Positions 17,318-27,062 of a DNA stretch of 64,000 bases are shown one piece after another. Origin of the DNA: Mucilaginibacter sp. SG564 (lineage in GTDB: Bacteria > Bacteroidota > Bacteroidia > Sphingobacteriales > Sphingobacteriaceae); assembly GCF_013149275.1 (NCBI RefSeq), contig NZ_JABGNA010000001.1:930001-994000 (forward strand). The letters are read 5' to 3'. The notes beneath the pieces were generated by a model. It was given only the letters and a program-made list of their open reading frames with translations, did not search any database and was not told the origin of the DNA. A program made the translations under genes and the position numbers. Each line of letters starts with the position of its first letter. Within the stretch, counting starts at the first letter, position 1.

Positions 17318-18654
17318 TGATCAAAAATATATTCATCTTTTTGCTGGTATTGTGCAGTGCAATTCCGAGCTATGCTCAAAAGAATAAAAAATTGTTACCC
17401 GATTATTTACAGCTGGATAATACGGTCAAGGCGATATCGGCAGTAATGATACATGATGTGGTGAATCCACCGGCAGCTGCCCGTTATTATAACTACGTGA
17501 TGTTGGGCGCTTACAACCTTACGGCTTTAAATAACAAAGAGATAGTGCCGCTTGCCGATTTTATAAAAAGCTATAAGGATGATAACCAACTGAGCATTGA
17601 AAAAGATAAATACAATTATCAAATTGCCGCGATATACTGCATGCTTGAAACAGGTAAACAGATGCTTCCATCTGGCTTTATGCTGCAGGATGCTGAGGAT
17701 AAATATGTTGCTTTGCTAAAAGATAATAAAATAGGTGATGATATCATCAAGCAATCTATTGCTGCGGCCACAGAAATGACTGCCAAAGTGATCAAGTACT
17801 CCAAAGGTGATAATTACAATAAACTAAGCGGCAGGTTAAGATATACCCCTATAAAGGGCGGTAAAAATTGGTATCCTACTCCCCCAACCTATATGGAGGC
17901 TGTGGAGCCGAACTGGAAAACGATAAGACCGATGCTTATCGACTCATCCAATGAATTTGTACCGGTACGGCCAACGCCATTCAGTACCGATAGCACGAGT
18001 GAATTTTATAAGCAGGCTTATGATGTTTATAAGGTTTCCAAAAATCCCCCGATGGAGCAGGTGACTATCGCCAATTTTTGGGATTGTAACCCATTCGCGG
18101 TTACCACATCTGGTCACATGATGATCGGTTTTAAGAAGATCAGTCCGGGAGGGCATTGGATGAACATCGCCGGTATTGTATGTAAAAAAGCTAATTTAAG
18201 CTTTGATCGTTCGGTAACTGTACTCACACTTGAAGCTGTAACCCTCATGGATGCCTTTATTAGCTGCTGGGACGAGAAATACCGCAGTAACGGGATCCGC
18301 CCGGAAACTTATATCAACAAGTATATCGACATTACCTGGACGCCTTATTTGCAAACCCCGCCATTCCCCGAATATCCAAGCGGGCATGCGGTACTTTCCA
18401 ATGCATCCGCAGGGGTTTTAACGTACCTGTTGGGCGATAAATTTGGTTATACCGATGATTCGGAAGTGCCATACGGCGTTGGCCCGCGCAGTTTCAAATC
18501 TTTCTATGAAGCAGCCGAAGAAGCTTCCATATCCCGTTTTTACGGAGGCATCCACTTTAAGGATGCTATCGTTTTTGGCAACAAACAAGGCCGGTTGGTG
18601 GCAGCTAAGGTTATAGAAAAAATAAAAGCTGCAAAAATCACCAGGCAAAATTGA
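17317..18654 (+). CDS. Vanadium-dependent haloperoxidase-type PAP2 superfamily enzyme, secreted
   Basis: A 445-residue exported protein (signal ends near YAQ, residue 21) of the vanadium haloperoxidase/PAP2 fold. All three active-site blocks are present: Lys321 and Arg328 in KYRSNGIRP, PSGH with His357, and SRFYGGIHF with Arg407 and His413, the last being the residue that would coordinate vanadate. Such enzymes oxidise halides with H2O2, but the fold also includes phosphatases, and the sequence alone does not decide between them. Its ATG overlaps the stop of the FG-GAP gene, and its stop lies 5 bases before the haem FG-GAP gene, so the three form one unit. Confidence 0.82.
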   Translation: MIKNIFIFLLVLCSAIPSYAQKNKKLLPDYLQLDNTVKAISAVMIHDVVNPPAAARYYNYVMLGAYNLTALNNKEIVPLADFIKSYKDDNQLSIEKDKYNYQIAAIYCMLETGKQMLPSGFMLQDAEDKYVALLKDNKIGDDIIKQSIAAATEMTAKVIKYSKGDNYNKLSGRLRYTPIKGGKNWYPTPPTYMEAVEPNWKTIRPMLIDSSNEFVPVRPTPFSTDSTSEFYKQAYDVYKVSKNPPMEQVTIANFWDCNPFAVTTSGHMMIGFKKISPGGHWMNIAGIVCKKANLSFDRSVTVLTLEAVTLMDAFISCWDEKYRSNGIRPETYINKYIDITWTPYLQTPPFPEYPSGHAVLSNASAGVLTYLLGDKFGYTDDSEVPYGVGPRSFKSFYEAAEEASISRFYGGIHFKDAIVFGNKQGRLVAAKVIEKIKAAKITRQN

Positions 18655-18659
18655 TTCGT

Positions 18660-20210
18660 ATGAAAATAAGAGCATTTATTTTAACCGGGCTTTTTGTTTT
18701 AACCGCTCTTATTTGCCTCAATTCATTTACTGCCAAAAGATATTTGCCGGCTAACGACGAAGGCAAAATGCTTTTCGACAGATATTGTACCAACTGCCAT
18801 ATGGCCCCCGATCCGGCGAGTTTAACTAAGAGGATTTGGCAAAACCACGTATTGCCTGTTATGGCAAGCCGCATGGGTATCATCTACCCTAATTATGATC
18901 CATTAAGGGGCTTAAGCGAAGAGGAACGGGAGATCGTAAAAAAGGCGCGCATCATTCCAGACGAACCTATTTTAACTAATGAAGAATATAGCAAAATTAT
19001 AAATTATATACTCATTAATGCCCCCGATAGTATATCGTTAGATGAAAAAAGGCTGACACGTAACAGTCCACTACAACAATTTCTACGTGAGGATGTGCCA
19101 ATAGCAGAAACTACACCATCATTAATAACAGGCCTGGAATATAATTCTATTACCAATACCCTTTGGATAGGTGATTTTTATAAAAAGGTGTATAACTGGC
19201 AATATGGTAAAGGCGTAACCAAAATTTTTAATAGTAACACCCCCGTAGTTGATTTTAATTTTTATAAAGGCGATACGTATTTCACGGAGATAGGCAAACT
19301 ATTTCCTACGGAGCTCAGCACGGGATCTTATTCGCAATTGAAGGATAGTGAACGCACACCATTAATTACGGCCTTACATCGGCCCGTTCACGCTGAAATC
19401 GAGGATTTGGATAATGATGGCATACCCGAGATTGTGGTTTGCAACTTCGGCAACAAGATTGGTTCTCTGTCGCTGTTTAAAAAGAATAGATCCGGACAAT
19501 ACTCTGAAGATGTATTAATGCCCCAGGCCGGAGCTATCAAATGTTACATTAAGGATATGGATGGCGATGGAAAAAAAGACATTGTTGCTCTATTTTCGCA
19601 AGGGGACGAAAGCGTGTGGATCTTTTATCAGAAGGATAAACTCAAATTTAAAGCAAAGCGGGTTTTACGTTTTCCGCCCAATTATGGTACAACAGATATG
19701 GTTTTGGTTGATTATAATCACGACGGGCTTACAGATATTGTAACTGTACATGGCGATAATGCCGATTACTCTAATATTCTGAAAGCCTATCACGGTATCC
19801 GTCTTAACATCAACCAGGGAAACAATATATTTCAGGAGAAATTCTTTTACCCGATTTATGGTGTTACCAAAGTAGTAGCCGAGGATTTTGATAAAGACGG
19901 GGATATTGATTTTGCGGCCACAGCTTTCTTCCCTGAATTTGGGAAACTGGTTGATGAATCATTTGTATACCTGGATAATACAGACCAGGGGAAATTTACC
20001 TTTAAATCATATACGCAGAAGAGTGAAGTCCCAATAAAAACACTGACGCTTGAAGCTGCAGATGTCGATAGCGATGGTGATCTGGATATTATCACAGGTA
20101 ACTTTGCTCAAAGCCCCGGCCCCGCTCCTGCCGATCTTGACCAGAAATGGAAATCGGCTAAATATGGTTTGAGTATTTTTTATAATCAGCTTTATAAAAG
20201 CAAAAAATAA
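18660..20210 (+). CDS. Exported c-type haem protein with FG-GAP repeats
   Basis: From the ATG at 18660 this gives 516 residues; a TTG at 18651 inside the previous gene would add three. An N-terminal signal/anchor is followed by a small cytochrome c domain with Cys43-Thr-Asn-Cys46-His47 and nearby Met residues as possible axial ligands (LPVMASRMG). The rest, from about residue 150, is a propeller of FG-GAP repeats with calcium loops such as DMDGDGKKDIVAL and DFDKDGDIDFAA. It should carry one covalent haem outside the cytoplasm. Placed behind a haloperoxidase-type enzyme it could pass electrons or handle peroxide, which is inference. It is convergent with the GH92 gene. Confidence 0.82.
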   Translation: MKIRAFILTGLFVLTALICLNSFTAKRYLPANDEGKMLFDRYCTNCHMAPDPASLTKRIWQNHVLPVMASRMGIIYPNYDPLRGLSEEEREIVKKARIIPDEPILTNEEYSKIINYILINAPDSISLDEKRLTRNSPLQQFLREDVPIAETTPSLITGLEYNSITNTLWIGDFYKKVYNWQYGKGVTKIFNSNTPVVDFNFYKGDTYFTEIGKLFPTELSTGSYSQLKDSERTPLITALHRPVHAEIEDLDNDGIPEIVVCNFGNKIGSLSLFKKNRSGQYSEDVLMPQAGAIKCYIKDMDGDGKKDIVALFSQGDESVWIFYQKDKLKFKAKRVLRFPPNYGTTDMVLVDYNHDGLTDIVTVHGDNADYSNILKAYHGIRLNINQGNNIFQEKFFYPIYGVTKVVAEDFDKDGDIDFAATAFFPEFGKLVDESFVYLDNTDQGKFTFKSYTQKSEVPIKTLTLEAADVDSDGDLDIITGNFAQSPGPAPADLDQKWKSAKYGLSIFYNQLYKSKK

Positions 20211-20216
20211 AATTTT

Positions 20217-20282
20217 GTCATTCTGAGCATAGCGAAGAACCTATCGCGTGGTTAATAGATCCTTCACTACGTTCAGGATGAC
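20217..20282. repeat. REP-like inverted repeat, copy 2 (diverged)
   Basis: Left arm at 20217-20242 (GTCATTCTGAGCATAGCGAA and following bases) and right arm at 20257-20282 (AGATCCTTCACTACGTTCAG and following bases) match the copy at 3699-3776 with several substitutions, so the stem is imperfect and the spacer shorter. Like copy 1 it sits exactly between two convergent genes, 6 bases after one stop and 13 before the other. Confidence 0.8.
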
Positions 20283-20295
20283 AAACTATTGGGGT

Positions 20296-22569
20296 TTATT
20301 TCAATACCGATACCGCTTTATTAGCATCACCTACTCCCCAGACTGTTCCTGGTTTGTTGCCCATGGTAATTACCAATTCACCTCCGTTGATGATGTCTTT
20401 GTATGCAAAATAGGTTTTGTTGTAAACCTTGCCATTTAGCAGCATCGCATTAATGTATTTATTTTGCGGGCCGTTGTTTTTTACCACGATATGGAAAGTT
20501 TTATTGCCTTGCAATTTTAAAGTAGCTTCGTTAATAACGGGACTACCGAAAACATACAGTCCGTTTGCCGGATTGGCCGAATAAAATCCAAGCGCCGATA
20601 ATACATACCAGGCCGACATCTGACCAACATCTTCGTTACCAATAATACCATCTGGTTTATCGGTATAAAAATCATCAAGGATATACCTTACTTTTTCGGC
20701 AGTTTTCCAGGGCTGGCCAGAATAATCATAAAAATAACTCATCGGATGGCTTGGCTCATTACCATGGGCATACTGACCGATCAGACCAGATACATCCGGC
20801 GATTTAAATTTACCCATATCACCCTTTGCGATAAATAGCGAGTCGAGTTTGGTGTTGAATTTTGCTTCGCCGCCTAACAGGTTTATCAAACCCTCCACAT
20901 CCTGAGGTACCAGGAAAGTATACTGCCAGCCATTGCCCTCTGTAAAATCGCCATGCTCATGTATAGAAATGAATGGGCTATAAGGTGTGCGCCATGAGTT
21001 TTCTGACAAACGGCCACGCATAAATCCAACTTTAGGATCATAATAATTTTTATAATACTGACCGCGCTTGCTGAAATAATCATAATCGGCTTGTTTGCCT
21101 AATTTTTTGGCAACCTGTGCAATACACCAATCATCGATAGCATATTCCATACCCATCGATACGGATTCTGCAGTACTATCAGCAGGAATATAACCCAGGC
21201 TTTTTACAAACTTAATACCACGGGTATCCTGCATGGCGGTTGTTTTCATAGCCTCATAAGCCAGGTTAGCGTCAAAACCTTTGTAACCTTTTAACAAAGC
21301 ATCGGCCACAACAGGCACCGCACTGTAACCTACCATACAATTGGTTTCGTTGGCCATTAAATGCCATACTGGTAAGCTACCCTGCTGCTGGTAAATAGCC
21401 AGCATAGAGTTGATCATGTCATTGGTATGCTCCGGATGAATAATGGTCGATAGCGGATTATTAGCCCGGTAAGTATCCCACAAAGAGAAGGTAGTTACGT
21501 TATTGAAGCCCTGATTCTTATGCACTTTTTTATCTGTTCCCCAATACTCCCCGTTCACATCGTTAAATATAGATGGAGCTATCATGGTGTGATAAAAAGC
21601 TGTATAGAACTTTTTAAGTTGTGATAATGAATCGGCTTTAATAGTGATCTTTTGAAGTTGATTATTCCAGGCTTTATCAGCATCGGCAACTACCTTATTA
21701 AAATCCCAGCCTGGTATCTCCGTTTTGATGTTCAGCATCGCATTTTCGGAACTTACCGGTGATATACCTACTTTGGCATAAACTACCTCGCCTTTGGTTG
21801 TAGCAAAACTGATCACGCCTTTAGTCTTCTCGCTTTTTAACTCTGTTCCAGAAGCAAGTGTCGTATTGTCATAAACCTCGAATTTGCTGATGGGTTTAGA
21901 GAATATCGCGGTAAAGTATATACGCTGATCAACCGCCCAACCTTTTGAAAAACGGTAACCAACAATGGTATTTTTATCAACCTGTTTGATGTAGGTTTCC
22001 ATTGATTTGTCCCAGCCGATACCTTCCTTCAGATCGATCACTATATGAGCATCTTTTGCAGCTGGGAAAGTATATTTGTGCATACCAACTCTTGTACTTG
22101 CGGTAAGCTCTACACCTATACTATAACGTTTTAGCTTAACTTTATAATAACCAGGTTTTACAACCTCGTCCTGATGACTGAATAGTGATGTATATCCGCT
22201 TTGCAGATCTTTTATTGTGCCTTTGGTTACTTTAACAGGTCCGGTAGTTGGCATAAAGGAAATATCGCCCAGATCGCCTATACCGGTACCACTCAAATGC
22301 GTATGCTGAAAACCGATGATAGTTGAATCGGATATATGATATCCCGAGCACCAGTCCCAGCCTTCGGAAATATTGGTTGGCCCCAATTGAACCGCGCCAA
22401 AAGGTACGCTGGCACCTACAAAAACGTGACCGTGAAACCCCGTACCAATGTAAGGGTCGACATATTGAGTTAAACTACCTTGCTTTGCCGCATCCGGTTT
22501 ATGCGCCTGGCCAAACGAATTTGAACAAAATAATGCCAGTAACCCGGCTAAACAGATCTGTTTTTTCAT
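20296..22569 (-). CDS. GH92 alpha-mannosidase, secreted
   Basis: I place the start at the ATG at 22569, which opens a signal peptide (MKKQICLAGLLALF, ending near FGQ); an ATG 51 bases upstream would bury it. The 757-residue protein has GH92 landmarks: VDPYIGTGFHGHVFVGASVP at the mature N-terminus, GPTNISEGWDWCSGYH, TFSLWDTYRANNP, EGNGWQYTFLVPQD and GNEDVGQMSAWYVLSALGFY. GH92 enzymes are calcium-dependent, inverting exo-alpha-mannosidases acting on alpha-1,2/1,3/1,4/1,6-mannosides, often of N-glycans. The linkage cannot be read here. It is the last gene of the five-gene minus-strand glycosidase operon, 73 bp after the GH29-B gene. Confidence 0.9.
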   Translation of the reverse strand: MKKQICLAGLLALFCSNSFGQAHKPDAAKQGSLTQYVDPYIGTGFHGHVFVGASVPFGAVQLGPTNISEGWDWCSGYHISDSTIIGFQHTHLSGTGIGDLGDISFMPTTGPVKVTKGTIKDLQSGYTSLFSHQDEVVKPGYYKVKLKRYSIGVELTASTRVGMHKYTFPAAKDAHIVIDLKEGIGWDKSMETYIKQVDKNTIVGYRFSKGWAVDQRIYFTAIFSKPISKFEVYDNTTLASGTELKSEKTKGVISFATTKGEVVYAKVGISPVSSENAMLNIKTEIPGWDFNKVVADADKAWNNQLQKITIKADSLSQLKKFYTAFYHTMIAPSIFNDVNGEYWGTDKKVHKNQGFNNVTTFSLWDTYRANNPLSTIIHPEHTNDMINSMLAIYQQQGSLPVWHLMANETNCMVGYSAVPVVADALLKGYKGFDANLAYEAMKTTAMQDTRGIKFVKSLGYIPADSTAESVSMGMEYAIDDWCIAQVAKKLGKQADYDYFSKRGQYYKNYYDPKVGFMRGRLSENSWRTPYSPFISIHEHGDFTEGNGWQYTFLVPQDVEGLINLLGGEAKFNTKLDSLFIAKGDMGKFKSPDVSGLIGQYAHGNEPSHPMSYFYDYSGQPWKTAEKVRYILDDFYTDKPDGIIGNEDVGQMSAWYVLSALGFYSANPANGLYVFGSPVINEATLKLQGNKTFHIVVKNNGPQNKYINAMLLNGKVYNKTYFAYKDIINGGELVITMGNKPGTVWGVGDANKAVSVLK

Positions 22570-22642
22570 TGAATGATTTGATATAGAAATAGTATTGGGT
22601 TTATAATTCGATACAAACATAAACCCAATACTTAATAGTTTA

Positions 22643-24745
22643 TTAATAAACGCTTAATTCAGCAACAGTAATACCATTTCCCGAAATTACATGCGTTGCC
22701 TCAAATTTAAAATACCTGGCTTTAACAGGCTCTTTCAAAATAACCGGTTGCTCTATCAAACTTGCTTTAATGTTAGAAAATTCGCCCGAAGCTACTTTTT
22801 GCCATTCTTTACCATCATTACTAATGTAGAATACATAGCTATCAACAATTCCATCAAATTGTTTATCCTGACGGGGTAAATAGCCAAAAGCCTTTATTTC
22901 TTTAATGCTACCCAGATCAATGCTTATTTGTTGCGGAAAAGATGTATTTTCTTGTTTTAAAGTACTGTAAATGGAATGGCTGTTTTCGTCAATAGCGTTT
23001 TCGGCCCGGTTATTATTACTGGCATCAATAACCTTCCAGTCAGCCTTAGCATATCCTAATGAAACAAAAGCAGTCTCACTTTGCTGATCTTTTCCTTCAA
23101 AACTACGTGCTTTTATTACTGCATCGTCAGTTATAGTAAAAGGACCTTTATATAGCGGTGACTTCAAGGTTGGCTCTTGCCCATTTAAAGTGTAGTGAAT
23201 AGAATTTACGGGAGCTTCGGTACTGATGCTTATTTCACCACTTTTGTTCCTGCTGATCTTCGGAGCGGTTAAATGAACCGGCTCTTTATAAATACCAAAA
23301 TCACTTAAAGCTATAGCAGCTTGTGAACCAGTTATACGTAATCTTAATTTAGATGCTGTAATATTTTGTGTTAAACGGATAAGCCGGTTCCCTCCTATAC
23401 TGGTTGCCGAAGCAATTTGCTGCCATTTGCCATTGGTAAAGGCGTCAACAGCGAGCGAATCGATGCGTTGCCCTAATTTGATGTTTTCACGCACCCTGAT
23501 TACATTAAATGTTTTAGGGATATGCAGATCAATAGTTAATTGAGGCGTAGTTACTTTATCGTCTGTAGCCCAATAACTATAGCGATCGTTATCCAATAAA
23601 AACTGCGGACCGTATTTAACAGTATTCTTACCGCGTACGTTACTTGCTGTAAGCGTTGCTCCTTTTGCCAGATTTACCGCAAAGATTTGTTTTAGCAACT
23701 GACCAAACTCGGTAAGCGATTTTACATCTATCTCATTAACAATCCCACGCTGATCAGGCGATAAACCCAGATCAAGTGCAGCGCCGCGACCAACACTTTT
23801 GTAATATAGATCAAGCAAAGTATAAGGTGATTTTACGCCGCCATCTTGTGTTTTATGATAAAACCATCCTGGTCTTAATGATACATCACATTCAGCAGGC
23901 ATCCAGTATTTACCATCACGGGTACCTTCTGTGCCCTCATAATCCTTTACATATCCATTGCCAGGTTCTTTACCCTCATCCGGAGCATGAGGCGTGTATG
24001 TGGCCCAGCAAGTTTCACCGGCATGGCCTTCCTCGTTACCTACCCAGCGTACATCCGGACCTACATCGCCAAATATAACCGCATTGGGTTGTAGTTTGCG
24101 GGTAATGCCCCAGGTGTTTTTCCAGTCATAATAGGTTGAGCGATCTATCTTACGTATTTCGCGCTTACCGCCATAGTATCCATCACCGCCATTGGCACCA
24201 TCGTGCCAGGAGATAAACAGCGGGCCATAATGTGTATATAGTTCCCGCAATTGCTCCTGGTATATTTTTAAGTATTCGGGAGTACCGTAGTTTGGGTTAT
24301 TCCTATCCCAGGGCGAGCAGTAAACGCCCAGTTTCATACCTAATTTATCACAGGCCTCACGATATTCTTGAAGTATATCGCCTTTACCATTTTTATATGG
24401 GCTTTGTGATATGTTGTGTTCTGTTGTTTTAGTTGGCCAAAGGCAAAAACCATCGTGATGTTTTGCTACCACCACAACACCTTTAAATCCCCCTGCTTTG
24501 GCTGCCGCAACTATCTGCAAGGCACTAAACTGCGACGGATTAAGCAATTTAGGATCTTCGTCGCCATAACCCCACTCCTTGTTGGTATAGGTATCCAAAC
24601 CATAATGAATAATGCAATACATTTCCGTTTCCTGCCAATTGAGTTGTCCCTGAGTTGGCAAAGGCCCAAAAGGTTTAGGAGGAGCCTGACAAAAGCCCTG
24701 TACGCTAATAATAAACAGTAATAGTAAACCAATAATTTTTTTCAT
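22643..24745 (-). CDS. GH29 (subfamily B-like) alpha-L-fucosidase with C-terminal beta domains
   Basis: A 700-residue exported fucosidase (signal ends near GFCQ). The catalytic part has YGLDTYTNKEWGYGDE, VVVAKHHDGFCLWPT and the probable nucleophile Asp182 in FISWHDGANGG, the form seen in GH29-B enzymes, which prefer alpha-1,3/1,4-linked fucose. After the catalytic domain comes a carbohydrate-binding beta region at about residues 350-470, a chitobiase-like C-terminal domain (about 480-550) and an F5/8 type C (CBM32-like) domain (about 560-700). It starts 9 bases after the GH20 stop in the same operon. A role in removing branch fucose from N-glycans fits the set. Confidence 0.88.
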   Translation of the reverse strand: MKKIIGLLLLFIISVQGFCQAPPKPFGPLPTQGQLNWQETEMYCIIHYGLDTYTNKEWGYGDEDPKLLNPSQFSALQIVAAAKAGGFKGVVVVAKHHDGFCLWPTKTTEHNISQSPYKNGKGDILQEYREACDKLGMKLGVYCSPWDRNNPNYGTPEYLKIYQEQLRELYTHYGPLFISWHDGANGGDGYYGGKREIRKIDRSTYYDWKNTWGITRKLQPNAVIFGDVGPDVRWVGNEEGHAGETCWATYTPHAPDEGKEPGNGYVKDYEGTEGTRDGKYWMPAECDVSLRPGWFYHKTQDGGVKSPYTLLDLYYKSVGRGAALDLGLSPDQRGIVNEIDVKSLTEFGQLLKQIFAVNLAKGATLTASNVRGKNTVKYGPQFLLDNDRYSYWATDDKVTTPQLTIDLHIPKTFNVIRVRENIKLGQRIDSLAVDAFTNGKWQQIASATSIGGNRLIRLTQNITASKLRLRITGSQAAIALSDFGIYKEPVHLTAPKISRNKSGEISISTEAPVNSIHYTLNGQEPTLKSPLYKGPFTITDDAVIKARSFEGKDQQSETAFVSLGYAKADWKVIDASNNNRAENAIDENSHSIYSTLKQENTSFPQQISIDLGSIKEIKAFGYLPRQDKQFDGIVDSYVFYISNDGKEWQKVASGEFSNIKASLIEQPVILKEPVKARYFKFEATHVISGNGITVAELSVY

Positions 24746-24754
24746 TGCTGATAT

Positions 24755-27049
24755 TTAATTTTTAAACCATTCTGCAGGGATATCCTGACGGGCCGAACCA
24801 TTTACACTATATTGGAGTTTAAGGGTAAAACCACCGCCACCTTCTATAAAGTCAAGTGCAAATGGATGTAAGCCCATTTTCAATGCTATCTGTCCGCTCC
24901 TTTCCTGGGCAGAGTGGTTACCATCATTATCAACTACTGTTGTTGGGCCTATTTTTAATACGGCACCATCATCGGCAGTTAAATAAAAACTATAAATATC
25001 ATCAGTAGGTACATTAATGAACCCTTTGTAGGCAATACCGAATGATGGGGCTTTTACCGTTGATGGTACTTCGATAGCAGTGGTTGTAAACGTACTGTCA
25101 ACCCTGGCTTTCTTCATCAGGGAGGTTTGTTTGAAGGAAGCTTTATAATATTTACAATCTAACCCAGGTTTTGTACTCTTCACTTTTACCGGGCCAAGCA
25201 TATATTGCTTGCTATAATTCAAATTATAAACATCGCCGCGTGTACCATTTGCGGTGAATGCTGCAACCCGAACTGTTTCATTATTAGTTATACTTAAAGC
25301 TTCTGGTAACTCCCGTGATTTTGCATCGGGCAAAGAACCATCAGTAGTATAACGGATAATTAAAGAAGGCAAAGGCTTGCTGATGCTTAAACTTCCCTCA
25401 TCGATAAATACATAATTATTCAATAATCCTGGAAGATCGGGTAAGCGATAATTGATATTCATAGCATCCATGCGGCTATACTGTTTCACCAGGCGTTTCT
25501 GATATGAATCATATTTACCAGGTTGATTTGTCCACAGCATTTCGGCCAGGGCAGTAAGGCGGGGCATATACATATAATCAGCCCTTTTTTCAGAAGGTAT
25601 CATTTCTGTCCAGATATTGGCTTGCGCACCGATGATAGATTTAGCTTCTTCGGCATTTAGAACCTTAGGGATAGGGTTAAAATGGTATACTTTATCGATA
25701 GAGTATTGATCTGGCTGATAATCAAAATATAAGGGTTCCCCGGGAGTCATGATGACGGTGTTGCCATTTTTTACTGCTTTCACCGGAGCGTCGGGCACCC
25801 AGGTACGCCAGTACATAATGATAGCCGTTGGACTGATACCGCCTTCAATAATCTCATCCCAACCAATCAGCTTACGACCTTTGGAATTGAAGAATTTCTC
25901 CATGCGATTGATAAAGTAGCTTTGCAGGGCGGGCAGATCTTTGATCCCTTCGCGCTCCATCAAGGCTTTACAATCTGCAGATTTACCCCAATCAGTACGG
26001 TCAACTTCATCACCACCAATATGGATGTATTGTGACGGGAAAATATCCATGATCTCGCTAAACACATTTTGAGCAAATTCATAAGTGGTTTCTAAACCCG
26101 GACAAATAGGTTTGGTAAACAGTTTACCCCATGAATTTTCACCGTTACAGGTTAAAAAAGGATAAGAGTTAATGGCAGCCATCATATGACCGGGCATATC
26201 AATTTCGGGTATAATGTCGACATGACGAGCCGCGGCATAAGCTACCACGCCTTTCATTTCCTGTTGGGTATAAAAACCGCCGTACATGGTTTTTCCGTCG
26301 CGCTGAATAATGTGTTCTTTGTCGATAACAAAATCAGGATTGTCTTTAGCCTTTTTCATACAGGCTGAATCCTGATTATTAAATATACGCCAGGCACCTT
26401 CTTCGGTTAGCTTGGGATATTTTTTGATCTCTATACGCCAACCCTGATCATCTGTCAGGTGCAGGTGAAGTTTGTTCATTTTGTAAAGCGCCATCCTGTC
26501 AATAAACTTTTTCAGGTAGCTTATCGAGAAAAAATGCCGGGAAACATCCAGATGCATACCACGCCAGGCATAGGCTGGTTGATCCTGAATAGTTAAAGCT
26601 GGTAATAGTAAAGTTTTACCTACTCTACCTTTTTCAATAGAAACCGGCAACAATTGGCGAATAGTTTCAATTGCATGGAACATACCTGCCGGATCTTTAG
26701 CCGTAATAATTACCTGCTGCTTGTTAATAGTCAATTTATAGGCCTCTGGTGCAGTTAGAGAAACATCATATACCAAATTGATGGCATTGGCTTTACTGCC
26801 TTTAATTATTGTTAGTTTTTTACCTAATCCTTTTTGCAATAGCTGATTGAGTTGATTGGCTTCGTCAATAAATTGCTTTGCGGTTGTGATGCTGGTTTTA
26901 TTGCTTATAGTAAAAGCACCCTTGCCGGCTACCAATTGTGCTGGATATGGGATCAAGGGAAACCGGGTGGCTGTTTCCTGCGCGTTTATAGCATCAGCGC
27001 AGGTAAAAATAAATGCCGCTGCCAACAAATATTTTGAAATGGTCTTCAT
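24755..27049 (-). CDS. GH20 beta-N-acetylhexosaminidase with C-terminal PA14-like region
   Basis: The start at 27049 opens a clean signal peptide (MKTISKYLLAAAF, ending near INAQ); an ATG 42 bases upstream adds a Lys-rich tail before it. The 764-residue enzyme has an N-terminal GH20b domain, then the GH20 barrel with LHLHLTDDQGWRIEI and the catalytic Asp347-Glu348 pair in HIGGDEVDRTDWG. A chitobiase-like C-terminal domain (YTTDGSLPD) and a PA14-type domain (about residues 645-764, YSFYLTADDGAVLKIG) follow. It removes terminal beta-linked GlcNAc or GalNAc by substrate-assisted catalysis. It starts 13 bases after the GH2 stop. Confidence 0.92.
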   Translation of the reverse strand: MKTISKYLLAAAFIFTCADAINAQETATRFPLIPYPAQLVAGKGAFTISNKTSITTAKQFIDEANQLNQLLQKGLGKKLTIIKGSKANAINLVYDVSLTAPEAYKLTINKQQVIITAKDPAGMFHAIETIRQLLPVSIEKGRVGKTLLLPALTIQDQPAYAWRGMHLDVSRHFFSISYLKKFIDRMALYKMNKLHLHLTDDQGWRIEIKKYPKLTEEGAWRIFNNQDSACMKKAKDNPDFVIDKEHIIQRDGKTMYGGFYTQQEMKGVVAYAAARHVDIIPEIDMPGHMMAAINSYPFLTCNGENSWGKLFTKPICPGLETTYEFAQNVFSEIMDIFPSQYIHIGGDEVDRTDWGKSADCKALMEREGIKDLPALQSYFINRMEKFFNSKGRKLIGWDEIIEGGISPTAIIMYWRTWVPDAPVKAVKNGNTVIMTPGEPLYFDYQPDQYSIDKVYHFNPIPKVLNAEEAKSIIGAQANIWTEMIPSEKRADYMYMPRLTALAEMLWTNQPGKYDSYQKRLVKQYSRMDAMNINYRLPDLPGLLNNYVFIDEGSLSISKPLPSLIIRYTTDGSLPDAKSRELPEALSITNNETVRVAAFTANGTRGDVYNLNYSKQYMLGPVKVKSTKPGLDCKYYKASFKQTSLMKKARVDSTFTTTAIEVPSTVKAPSFGIAYKGFINVPTDDIYSFYLTADDGAVLKIGPTTVVDNDGNHSAQERSGQIALKMGLHPFALDFIEGGGGFTLKLQYSVNGSARQDIPAEWFKN

Positions 27050-27062
27050 TCTTTTCTTTTTG

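Noticed and set aside
18651..18662. TTG start at 18651 for the haem FG-GAP protein.
   Set aside because: The ATG nine bases later gives a normal signal sequence and avoids overlap with the haloperoxidase stop.
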